A stretch of 64,000 bases of DNA, taken from NCBI GenBank assembly GCA_028564705.1, contig JAPXFQ010002747.1, positions 1,240,001 to 1,304,000 of the forward strand, in the 5' to 3' direction. The position numbers and the translations under genes are program-made. The DNA comes from Apricaphanius iberus (taxonomy: Eukaryota > Chordata > Actinopteri > Cyprinodontiformes > Aphaniidae). Below are positions 47,593 to 58,300 of this stretch, in pieces. Each line of letters begins with the position of its first letter. Within the stretch, counting starts at the first letter, position 1. The notes beneath the pieces are model-generated. The model had not been told where the DNA came from. It did no database searches and saw only the letters and a list, made by a program, of their open reading frames with translations.

Positions 47593-49080
47593 TTCATGTA
47601 TATTATTTCTGTGAGACAAGTTAAACATATTAAGACTTGTTTTATTTGCATTATTAGAATTCTTACTTGCTAAAATGGCTATTTCTTCAACAGTTCAGAA
47701 AGACCCCATTATAATGTTTCCTTTTTCCAAACAAGAAAATTCAAGAAGCTTTCTTAGTTGTTGGGTCAGCCAGTAAAAATTAAATAAAAAGGACTCAGTA
47801 CCCCAGCATCCCGTGCACCGGGCCAGCCGCCCTACCCCTCCATTTTTTCCTAGCTCACTGGCAAGCTGCCATCTGGCCCCTCTCAAGAAGAGCTCACCGT
47901 AGCGGCAGCCATGGATGACGCAGCAACATACCGCAATTACAAATCTGCGAGCAGCACCTCATATCAGTCTTTCCAGCCCTATTTGTGTTTAAGGAAAGAC
48001 CTACCCTGAGAACAAGTTCTCTCTTCCCCGCCTTTCGGGATCTTAGTGGCTGGACCGTCTGATTTCTACAAAACTGCACGGGTCAAATTAATCTTTGACC
48101 GCTGCACACCACGGATCACAGCTGGTTGCAGCGGTGTATTTTAAAAGCGCTGATTGGCCGTCAGCGTTCTGTTCACCTCTCCTGCGCAACTCAAGTGAAT
48201 GGATTTAACCTTTTCCCCTTCAAATATAACCCTTCTTCAAAGCCCATCCTCTGATCGCGGAAAGCAGAATTTTCAAAGTGGGACACGTTTTTTCTTAATT
48301 TTAGCTAGGTGGAGCCATATTAGTATAGTTGTGTATGCATGTTTTGCTAAGAACTGATTGATTTTTGTGTTAAAGTTGTTCTGTTTTCTTTTGATTTGTA
48401 AGCGAAGCAGTGCATTTGAGTTTTTGTTCTCCGCTCTGTGTTACTGGACTCTGCGTGTGGCCATTTCAATAAAGGGCGGACGATAAGCAGTGGCTATTAA
48501 CTAGTTAGCACTTTGTTCTAGTCAGAGGGCTGGCCTGTGATCACAACGATGTCTCCTTTGTCCTTCCAGATCTGGCTGCACGCTTGTTGCCAGATCTCCC
48601 TCCCCCCATTCTCTCCCTCTTCCCCTCCATCTAACGCACACTTCAAAGTCAGCACATGAGGCGGACCTTCCAGTGACGTCATTGTATTTATTTCCGTACC
48701 CCATGTTCCTAGCTTAGCATTATCTTTTAGCATCACATAGCCTAGCATCTAGCCTAGCCTGAGTTTTATTCTGTTTGTTTGAGCTGTTTGGTGAATAAAA
48801 TAGACCATACTTGAGCTTGGTCTCTGTATTTGTTCAGTATTTATGGTTGATATGTCGTGCAAAAGAATTTACCTTTCAGATTGACTGATAGTCTGGTTTA
48901 TTATCAATATTGTTTCTTACGTAAATTAGGAATTGCTGCCCTGTTACATTCAATTCATCATGAACAATTTGAGTTTCACTAGCAATTATCCCGGCGTTAG
49001 GCCACCAGAGTAGTTGTGTCCTGTCATTACTAGCCAGATAACGAGAATATTCCCATATATCCCCTACATAGTTATCAATA
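47593..49080. other. No gene recognised; GC-moderate patches
   Basis: 47790-48240 and 48440-48700 are richer in GC than the surroundings and contain AATAAA signals (48470 and 48796). They could be LTR or promoter-like, but no terminal repeats or exons were established. Confidence 0.3.
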
Positions 49081-49512
49081 GACGCGTTTCCACTATCAGA
49101 ATTTCAAGGTAATCTAAGTACCAGTCTTGGTGTATGTACTCACAGAAGACCTGCAAAAGTCACTGGGGGAGAGCTGTGGTTAAGTTGCGTTCATGGATGT
49201 AAGTCAAAGGGAAATTATATCAGCAGGCTTTGCCAAAAAAACGGCTTTATAAAATTGGAAGAGTTGCTGGCAAAGCAGTGTATAACAAAATAGCAAACAG
49301 AAAAGTGGCAACAGAGCAAATAAAAACATGGCAACCATATATGCTTCTGTTGTGGTCAAACTTTTATTTCTGCTGTTGTGGGCACCTATTGGCACTGCTG
49401 AAACCGCAATGTCTTTGCAAAGTCCTTGAAGCTAGATGACACAGCGGACAGATTTGTCCCATCAGAAAAAGCTGCGGTTAAATTACCTTGTAGTCTCAAT
49501 AGTGGAAACTAT
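49081..49512. mobile_element. Candidate MITE with GTTTCCACTAT ends
   Basis: The left end GTTTCCACTATCAGAATTTC is followed by AAGGTAATCTA. The right end, read on the minus strand, is GTTTCCACTATTGAGACTAC then AAGGTAATTTA. These imperfect inverted repeats bound about 430 bp without transposase. The target duplication is unclear, so family and exact limits are uncertain. Confidence 0.5.
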
Positions 49513-50849
49513 TAATGTTAACTATTTGTTAACATGTGTCCAAAGATGGTTAACAGAGTTTAATGCAATAAAAATGTTGTTCTTTGGGTAAACAAAGCCC
49601 AACATATCAGTCAGTAAAGGTTTGCTCTGCACCCGGTAGAGTGGTTGCCTGTGTGCTGAGTGGGGCAAGTGGTGGGATGGTTTAGGATCGGGAGGGCTAA
49701 AGGGTTTTGGGCTATGCCTGGATGAACCATGGTAATTTGGAGGATAGATATGGCTGCCATGGCCTGCATGGTGCCTGAGGTCCTGCCTTGGCTGGCAAAC
49801 CCTTGGGTCCTGTGCTGCTTCACTTGGTCAGGATTCTCCTGAACCGCAACACCGTCAAAAAGGTTTAAATAAATATTGTTTCCTCAAGAGAATGTTTCAA
49901 CAAACAGGGTCTAAATAATGATTGAATTGTATGAGACAAATCTCTAGTGAAAAGGACATTTAAACACGCCTCCTCCATTTTTTTGTGCAAATTAAAAATA
50001 AATTATATGAACAATCCTGCCATGAAGAGCTAGTTCTTTATTTGTTTAAAATGAACAAATAAATTACTTTACATACATATTTAGCCTGGGTGATTTATAG
50101 TATGTTGCATCTATACTCACATCATACTTAGTTTGGCAATCTGTACAAAGACTGATTGTCAGCCTTAAAAAGTGCAGGACAACGTTTCTTATTGTAACCA
50201 TGACAACAAAGCACCTGTCCATCTTTTTCTACCATTAGTACACCAATGGTGGAGTTTTGAAATCCATTTTGTAATCCTGAATGTATATTTTTTTTATAAT
50301 TTGAACATTATCTTCATGTCATTCTGAAATTATTCTGTGAATAGACCATTCCAACAAACAGAATTGTTCACACAACATGGTTAAACAGTTTGATGTATTA
50401 GTTTTTCTCAAGAAAAGAAGCATACATCTGAAGCTCTTCATACAAACCACATAACATGAATAAAAAAATAAAAAAAAACACCAGCTGCTCTAGTTTTGTC
50501 CATTCTGCCCTTCTGTCCTTCCTTTCAGCCAGATCCCCACCACCCTTAAATCTCTATGAAGCTTTGCATTTATTATCATTCTCCATGGATCAAGCTGTCT
50601 GGCTTTGCCACATTTGCTGGTTACATGATTCCTGTCATTAAAATTCACTCGTGTTTAGAGCTCCCTATGGACTCTCCATGCGCATGTAAAATAAACTTTT
50701 GTGAACTTTTGTAAAGAAGACCGCTGATCATTTTCTCTCTCATCCGAGGCCTTTCAGACAGCATGATTTCCACCACAAATACTCTATTAAAAAAACAAAC
50801 AAATAGAAGACCCAGTAAGTACGACTGATAAAATATGGCATTATTTTAA
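49513..50849. other. No gene recognised
   Basis: AT-rich DNA with no supported feature. Confidence 0.4.
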
Positions 50850-51235
50850 ATTCAATCCAATTCAAATAATTTATATAGCAAAAATGTACAACACATCATC
50901 TCAAGACACTTTAGAAAAAATGTTGTTTCAGTTCAGTCATAGTGTTTCCAATCAATTACCTTCACTATTCCAATTACTTAAAAAGTTATCTAAGTTAACC
51001 CAGCATCATGTGACACTTCCAGCATTCACTCTTCCTGCGGCGACAGAAAACAATTGTCTGCATTGTCATTGACTTTATAGTAATCTTTTATGCTGTGTAT
51101 GCATTTCACAACAGTGGAGAGCAAAAACTCCCCTTTAACAGAACTGCTCATAATGAGCCAGCAGAACTTGACTCATTATGAGCAGCTATCTGCCATGACT
51201 GACTGGGGGGTTTGAGAAGACAGAGTAGAAACAAA
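50850..51235 (-). repeat. Fish retroposon 3' tail (copy 2, reversed)
   Basis: TTCAATCCAATTCAAATAAT then TTATATAGC ... CATCTCAAGACACTTT is the reverse complement of the tail seen at 22545-22895. It continues with AACCCAGCA, the CATTCACTC and AAAACTCCCCTTTAACAG blocks and CTGCCATGACTGACTGGGGG, the order known from this abundant fish repeat. Confidence 0.7.
51144..51185. repeat. Short perfect inverted repeat
   Basis: CTGCTCATAATGAG (51144-51157) and CTCATTATGAGCAG (51172-51185) are perfect 14-bp inverted arms around a 14-base loop, inside the repeat tail. In the family as I recall it, only the right arm is normal, so the left arm looks like a local inverted copy. Confidence 0.85.
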
Positions 51236-52063
51236 TAAAAGAAACAAAATAATTGATAAAGGAGCACTTTCTATGTTAAATAAAGTAAAAAGTTAATAGC
51301 AGGAAAGGGAGAATATATAACATACTTGTTTAAACTAAACAATATGTTTACATTTTAAAACAAAAAGTACATCTGGGAAGATGAATTGAATTAAATGTAA
51401 TTGGGGGTCTAGGTTTTAGTGGTTTTTACACTGGAATGCTGTGTAGCTGACTGTATTTGTGGAGATGTGAAGGTGTTACCTCAGTTGTGGGGCGACCATG
51501 GCCACAATATAGTAGCATTCCACAATCAGTGTGGAGGAATTATTTAATCTAGTGATCTTCTGTCAAATATTTTAGCAACTTGAGGTAATAAATACATTGT
51601 TTGAATTTGTTTACTTGATATCTGTAAGCAAGGTCAATTTTGTTTGACCTCTGATTTAGAAAATCAGATTTTGAAAAAAAACTCTGCTTGTCAAATGTGA
51701 AACCAACCCTGAAGTGAAACCCCACCTCATCCATTAGGTTCTGGCACTAGAAAGGAGCAAGTTCCTTTTGACTTCCATGTTAAAAATGCCAAATTCATAT
51801 TAGAAATAAAAAGCCTGGTAAAAAGCTAGACTATCATTAAAACTCTGAGAGAGTGGTGCATTTTTTTATTACTCATCCTTTTAGATTTAATTAAATCTTA
51901 AAATTATGATTAATTAGGAATGGTTCATTTTGAATGACAGGTCTCAGATTAACCGTCAGCTCTAACAGTGAGTTGAGGCTTCTGTCTTGCAACTAATCTT
52001 TATTCCTCTCTTTTTCAGTCAACATCATATTTTCCTGCTCCATTTCCCTTTCCATCTACATCA
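51236..52063. other. No gene recognised
   Basis: AT-rich; nothing supported. Confidence 0.4.
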
Positions 52064-52990
52064 TGTTAGAACAACTTCAATCTTTCTCCCAAGCTTCTAG
52101 CCTTGCTACCTTTCCACTTAGTCTCCCGAACACTTGGTATAAGCTCAGGTTCTCTAACAGAGACCTGGGAGGTTGAGGGTCCTCTGCAGTATTTTTCTTG
52201 TTCCAAGTACTTCGGGTCTTGTCTGCTGTGGTAGATCTGAGCCTCTATTGCTCTGGTGCTCAGAGCCTGCTCATGTGCTGCCAGCACGAGTTCCTCTGTG
52301 GTGTCCTGTAGGCCAGCCCTCTCTAGCCATTGGTATGCTTTCTTGATATCAGCCACTTCAGAAATGTTCTGGTCATACGTCTCATGTAGGGGTTTATCGT
52401 CTCATGATGGTTTCTCCTACAGCACCTCCTCATCTCTCCATTGTCTCAGTCCTTCACTGAGAATGTCATCTGTTGAAGCCTTGTTTTTGATATACTCATG
52501 GATCTTGGATGTTTCATTCTGGATAGTGGCTTTCACGCTCAGTTAGTCTTTGGCCTTTTTCCTTAAGGCTTGTGTACAGTCTCAGGGTTCTGGATTTGGG
52601 ATAGAACCCGCCGTGCATGGTGAGGAGCTCTTGCGTCTTAACATCTGTGGTCTCTATCTCATCCTTATTATCTCATCTTATTATTCCCACAGGGTATCTG
52701 AACACTGGTAGGGTGTAGATGTGTATTGTTCTTGCCATTGAGCTGGCTTCTTAGGACTTCCCTCACTAATCAGAGGTATTTGGGTATTGCTACTTCCCTC
52801 GTTGCCTGTTCGAGGTTGCCATTTGCCTGTGGTATTCCCAGGTACTTGTAATTGGGTATTGTTTCTCATGGCTCCCATGGTTGGTTGCTATTATAGCCAA
52901 GAATCTCTAGGATCACTGCTGATGAAGTGTATATCAGCTCATTGGTTTTAGTGATTGTTGTGGTAAGGATCACTCTCAATGCTGCATTCA
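52064..52990 (-). mobile_element. LINE polyprotein C-terminal remnant (second LINE family)
   Basis: Read on the minus strand, pieces in several frames follow one order: YKYLGIPQANGN (near 52850), TQELLTMHGGFYPKSRTLRL (near 52620), KIHEYIK, then a 96-codon frame (52066-52356) with AYQWLERAGLQDTTEELVLA and ALSTRAIEAQIYHSRQDP. This matches the region downstream of the RT in a fish non-LTR retrotransposon often labelled R2-like in annotations. Stops and shifts show it is inactive. The clade was not tested. Confidence 0.7.
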
Positions 52991-53026
52991 CAGTTTCCAG
53001 GAGATTTTATGAAGGAGATTCAGTTA

Positions 53027-53180
53027 GGTTACGTCCACACTAAGCTAAAAAGCTTATACAGGGAGTTAGACGCCTAACATGAGCATTTACCCCCTGTTTA
53101 TGGTCCCATAATTGCATGATCCCATACCGACCTGTGCATATACTGGGCATGCGCGAAACACAGACTGATGTGTATAACAG
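53027..53180 (-). mobile_element. Harbinger-like MITE fragment
   Basis: GGTTACGTCCACACTAAGC preceded by TTA (53024-53026), then GGAGTTAGACGCCTAA and TACTGGGCATGCGCGAAA, match the reverse complement of the right part of the element at 62356-62792. Only one end is present, so the copy is truncated. Confidence 0.7.
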
Positions 53181-53279
53181 AGTTTATAAATTGACAACAG
53201 ACATAAATGCAACCTAAGACTGCAAGGAAAGGGTGCACCTGGTAACTCTTATACTGTATTAAAGAGGAGTGAATGCAGA

Positions 53280-53660
53280 TGTGTTTGAGCAACTATTCTT
53301 CAGCTGAAGACTCACAGTGAAAACTCTTCTTGGACAGATGAGATCTGAACCACTCAAATGGAGTTCCCTTAATCCCAAAAAGCTGCAATTTTCAGATCAG
53401 GATGCAGTGTTCAATAGTATCAATTGCAGATCGGATCAGAGGCAAAGTCGTGCGGAGTCTCCAGAGTCAGTGGCCAGTAACAAATAATTAAAAACTTTCT
53501 AAAGTGCAGTTTAGGTGTTAAGACGAACTTTAAAACCATACTGAACCCTGCCAAGAACATTATGTTCAGGAAAAAAGAACTGCAACTGAACAACAATGAT
53601 CTTCTCTAAGACTCTAGTATTTCCTCCCCTTGTCAGAAACAAGCTGTGAACACGGAAAAT
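53280..53660 (-). mobile_element. L2-type LINE reverse transcriptase fragment
   Basis: The minus strand encodes LEKIIVVQLQFF (near 53600), YLLLATDSGDSA (near 53470) and GIKGTPFEWFRSHLSKKSF (near 53330) in changing frames with stops, the order of RT blocks in L2/CR1-type LINEs. It is a different copy from that at 45500 and is in the opposite orientation. Confidence 0.7.
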
Positions 53661-54021
53661 GAATACAGAGAATCTGGATTTAAGACAAACCTAACAGGAA
53701 CTAAATAACAGGGAAATAAAATAGACTTATTTACTTAAGGGAAAGTAAACACATTTAATACTGAACTAAAGCTCTCAACAAAGGATACTCAACAAACTGA
53801 TTAACGTCCATGGCAAGACTTATTATGAAATAATATAAGAAACTACACGTGTTGGATAATCTGAACTGGAATGGATTAATAGCTCCAAAGCTATGCAGAT
53901 GTGATTAAAATATTCAGGAAACTGAAACACAAATATGCACACAAGAATAAACAACAGAACATATCATGCTTAAAGTAAAACAAAGGGTAAAAGGGTTACC
54001 TTGCTGTGGATTAAGTAAGGA

Positions 54022-54143
54022 TTAAACAACGAGGAGCCGTGCAGTAGACGGTTATAAAGCACGACACGGAGTCTACTGCGGGTCGTGGTGTTACACCGCG
54101 AAGTGCATTATAACCGACTAATGCACGGCTCGTAGTTGTTTAA
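54022..54143. repeat. Imperfect 40-bp-arm palindrome
   Basis: Arms 54022-54061 and 54104-54143 are inverted copies with about five mismatches, separated by a 42-base centre that also contains complementary bits (GAGTCTACTGC, GGTCGTGGTGTTACACCGCG). It would form a long hairpin as RNA or a cruciform as DNA. It lies just left of the Crypton-like remnant. Confidence 0.85.
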
Positions 54144-54148
54144 TCGGC

Positions 54149-54983
54149 TTATACCATGGTCCCACAAACGTAACATTTTATAACAAATATTTATTTCATG
54201 TACTGAACTCGTCAAATATCCCACACTACAGGGAATATTTTATGTGGGTCTTTAGTCGGTCTACACATTGGATGACGAAATCAAATTGACGTCTGCCTCG
54301 CTTATTTTGGGATGCTAGCAGCTCTTGTCGTTCTCTGACTTTCTGTACCGTTTTATGACAGCCTTAAGCACCGCCTGGCTTGATTTAAAAGCAGTGTCTG
54401 TGATGATATTAAGATGTGAGAAAAAGCGGTTAAGGCCTGCCCTAATGACCATTAAAATTGCCACACTGTAGAGTTTGCCTGTTTGAGACTACGCTGAAGC
54501 GTAAATTTCTCTCAAAATGTTGTTCAGTTCATCTGCTGATACATGGTCTAGTTCAGCATTTCTCTCCTTTTCTTTTATAAAGTCTTGTAGGATTGTGACA
54601 GCCAATTTAGTGACTTTTTTGGTGTTCTCTTCGTCTTTCTCATCTTCAATCCTGTTCAGTTGCTCCAACGTTAACTCCTTGTGTCGCTGTTGCTTTTCTT
54701 GCCTGCTCTCCTCTTCTTCCCATTCATCATACGATTTATTTTGGCCAAAAATGTATACATTTACAACAAAATCCATCTCCCGTCAGTCAGTCTACGATCA
54801 GCTCATCGACTTATCACTTAACGTTTATTCAGCTGTTGTGTGTTGCTATGGTGACGTCTGCAGCGGAGTGATAGGCCAGTGATTTAACTACCGGACTACG
54901 TGTGCGGTTATACGAAAATAATGCACGCTTGTAAGCACCCACCAGCCAATCAGAATCGAGTATTCACCCAAACCATGGTATAA
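54149..54983. mobile_element. Candidate DNA element around the Crypton-like gene
   Basis: TTATACCATGGT (54149-54160) and ACCATGGTATAA (54972-54983) are perfect 12-bp inverted repeats bounding a segment with a recombinase-like frame on the minus strand. Neighbouring bases show no obvious target duplication. Canonical Cryptons lack terminal inverted repeats, so the inverted ends may belong to the promoter or to another element type. Confidence 0.45.
54240..54776 (-). pseudogene. Crypton-type tyrosine recombinase (DUF3504-like), N-terminal region, broken
   Basis: From an ATG at 54776 the minus strand encodes 95 codons: an acidic/basic coiled stretch, then KKVTKLAVTILQDFI and SADELNNILREIYASA, which fit the N-terminal SAM-like part of Crypton-derived proteins (elsewhere of the form ..ELN..L..FY..A). 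After the TAG the same frame continues with GKLYSVAILMVIRAGLNRFF and FKSSQAVLKAVIKRY, the next expected blocks, before further stops. The C-terminal catalytic Arg and Tyr region is not seen. In active elements the enzyme cuts and rejoins DNA by site-specific recombination. Host genes derived from this family also exist, but the stops here indicate a relic. Confidence 0.65.
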
Positions 54984-55158
54984 CAGAATTTAAACAGTTT
55001 CACACAACAAATTCAATCAATTTACAGGTTTCTAAGGCTCTTCAACACTGAATGGATTATATATGTATTGTGTGCATATACAGTACAGACCAAAAGTTTG
55101 GACACACCTTCTCATTCAATGAATTTCCTTTCTTTTCATGACTATTGACATTGTATAT

Positions 55159-55192
55159 TGTTGAATTAAATAATTATCAAAATTAATTCAAT
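55159..55192 (-). repeat. Residual 34-bp LTR end of ERV-B
   Basis: The 34 bases from TGTTGAATTAAATAATTATC onward are identical to the start (plus-strand view) of the full LTR at 61189-61222, then similarity stops abruptly. It is flanked outside by ATAT. It represents the terminal U5 end of the otherwise lost second LTR. Confidence 0.85.
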
Positions 55193-55305
55193 CTCATTCA
55201 TTGGCACATAGATCACACTGGATGAGTAATATCACCACCCAAACAACCTTCTGGGTGAGCTAGGCCCCGCCGCCTGTGGCTTCAGCTTCCGATTCAGCTT
55301 GGTCA
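55193..55305 (-). other. Segment homologous to the ERV-A pol-env spacer
   Basis: On the minus strand the order GAAGCCA, GGCGGGGC, CACCCAGAAG.TT, CAGTGTG.TCTAT, GTGCCAA follows that of ERV-A at about 5595-5690, at roughly three-quarters identity by eye. It ties ERV-B to ERV-A and orients it. Upstream, 55306-55560 has moderate GC and may be decayed pol 3' sequence. Confidence 0.7.
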
Positions 55306-58300
55306 AAACCTTCTTGACCCTCTTTAGGTAGATTCCTGCTGATCCTCGACCAGGTTCGTCGTTGGCGTGGAGCTGCACTTTGTGTGTATTCCCAGCTGTC
55401 ATCTAGAACTGGCTGAACCACTTGACTCCTCACGCCTTCGACCTGGAGCTGTACCTTGGACCCCTTCAGCAGCTGTAGTCAGCTGTGACCAGAGGAGACT
55501 GTGTGCTCCTCACGTGCTGCTGAATCCTGGGGGCATAAGCTTGTAAACATCTAAAAAATGACAGTTTTTGATCCGCTCTTGTGATCACTCCTTTTCAATC
55601 TAATCCAACTGTATTGTGCTGAGAAATTATTTCACCCATCTAATTAAAAAGTAATCCCTGGGGAAAGAGCAAATCCATCTTATTTTGGTGCAACACCGTT
55701 GTTATTCCTGAAAACTAAACCAAAACACCTCCCTCAGTAATGGATTTAAAAACAAGAGCAGGCTCAAAAGTTTACTTTTTGTCTACAGTTCAACTGATTA
55801 CTATCCATTTGCTTGTTCACCCAAATTGATTCTTTTATTTACTTATTTTATTTATCAAGTTTAAGACACTTATGTCTGTTCCATTACAATATATCCTTTC
55901 TTAAATTTAGTACATCCCTGTGGATGAAACGTAAAAATAAGAAAAAAAAAATTTCTCTCTCACCAGCCAGCAACCCCCTGCTATCGGCCCAGTTTTTCCT
56001 TCCAAATTTTGTTCCCGGTAAATGGTGGTATTTTACCTGGAGATAATCCTGGGGAAGGCATGGGGTTATCAAAGTTCGAGGAACCTCGGCCACCTTCGAT
56101 CAGACAAACAGAAACTCTTGTGGTTAATTCAGCAACATTGACATTGAATCAACAGTCTTTGATCATCACTTCTTCAGCAGAAACTGTCCATCTCACGCCA
56201 GCCAAGTGGATTCACACATATTGTCCTTGAAAGTTCAGCTCAGCATGAGGAAACGTGCTCCCCCCTAGGGTGTCCTCCGGTTCACCCCTGAAAATATACA
56301 GTCACTGGTGCCCCCCTTGTTTTGGGAGCAGTGCACAAGAGAGACGTAATTGTGCGCTGGTCGTATAGATGTTTCTTTCTTTGGCAGTTATGGGGGGCGC
56401 CTGGCACTATCCCTCATCAGCCCACGCACCCCCACCCATCTTATCTCCCCAGGAACATAAATTACATCTCAAGAATGTTATCTGAGGGGTCTCTGTTGCG
56501 GGATGGGAAAAAGAGAAAAAATATATAATTAGAGGAAGAAAAGGACAGACAGAGAGTCGATCCTCTCAGCCTATTCAAATCAAGTTTTATTTAAACTTTT
56601 TATTTTCATATTCATTAGTCTCCTTCCTCGAATGCTGAATTTAAATATCTTCCACACTCAGACTGCCTATGTGGGCTCTATTTTAATTTTACTTTAATCA
56701 GTTATACTAGTAATAATTTCTTCAGTATTAATTCTGGTAAAAATATACTAATTAATAGGTTTGCTCTCTCCACCAGGAATGATAATTAATCCTTATATGT
56801 CTAATTAAACTGTTGTTCTAATTCTTCCCCTGCTTATTTTAATTAATGATTCCTTCATTTTTCATCCAATTTATATTCTATACTTTATCAATGCAATGCC
56901 TTTCTCTATTTTGTCAATTTGATAAATGTCTCTTCCATCTCATGTGTAAATTAAATATTTATAAAGATTGACCATCGCAATATTTTATCAACACACTTAG
57001 TTCTTAGAAAAATTAAATTAAATTAAAAAAGAAACAAACAAAAAGGCTGGATTTTTCTGTTAGATATTGCTAAAGCACCACTAAAACATTGCAATAACAA
57101 AAATAAAGTCAATAACCATCTGCAAATTTTCTATCCTCTTTTTTTTTCTGTCCCTCTTGTAAATAGTCTCTATGGAAAAGTGGCTCTCCTGGTTCCGATT
57201 CACTGAAATTGAGACGAATAGTTCATATTGAACTAAACCCCTTTGTAATTCAGACTTCACACCACTTTTCCCAGACTCTGTCCCTTCTTTATTTAAACTG
57301 TTGTTGGTGTTATCAAGGTTACCTGTGAAGCTCCTCCCATCTGAGCAATTACCCATAACGATCCAGTCTCCAAACTCCCCATCACTTAAGTGTACTGGAT
57401 CTCTATCAAGCTGGCTCAGACAAAAAATATCAAAATTAAAAACATCAAATGTTTAAAACAAAATCAGAGAACAGTACTGACTGATAAACACAACATAGTT
57501 TACAAAAACAGTCTTCAGTTTGCTATACATCAAATTCTATCCATATTTCTAAAGAAAAATCCAAGATTTAAATCACTGACAAAACAGCTTCCCTATAAAT
57601 ATTGCCAAACCTAAAGTACTTTTTTTTAACACAATCCAATATAAATTCAAAGTACTTTTGCTTATATGATTCCTCTTTAAACAAACCCAAATGTGCTCAC
57701 TTGCCCAAATATTCTGATTGTAAATAATGAAAACATTTCATACTTCAAAAACATCTGTCCGATTCTGTGAAGTGAATCAAACATAGTCAAACTGATTTTT
57801 GCAACTAAAACTCCTCTTAAATTTTTGTAGGATACATAGTAGTCTAATTCCCCTTAGCAGTAAAACAGATTTCTCTAAACAAAAACTAGTCGCATTAAAA
57901 TAAATAATAAAAAAAAATATATAAAAACCAGCATTTTTTCAGTATCCCTCTTTTCCTCTCAGGCTTCTTTTTTTCTTTTCTCCAATGATAAACACCAAAT
58001 TAAATTGAAGCTTCTAGAAATGTCAAATAAATTACCACTGAATCATGTTTTCTTTAATCCAGCTTCTCAAATTAACATTTTCCAAAGTTCTCATTAATAA
58101 GCAGACCGCAATTCAGAAATCTGGGTCAGAATCCAAATCAATACAAATATATAAATTTTGAGAGAGAAAGAGGAAAAATAAAAATAAGAAAAAATAAAGA
58201 AAATAAAATCAAAAAATCAAAATAAATTGTCAGTTACAGAGTCCCCACTAATCAAATGGTATATTATGCCATTATTCTAGGATCAGAACTGTTCCAAAAT

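Noticed and set aside
57081..57356. 91-codon minus-strand frame beginning MG in ERV-B, considered as a myristoylated Gag or accessory protein
   Set aside because: No matrix or other retroviral motif follows and the C-terminal part is low complexity; position relative to the primer-binding site does not fit gag.
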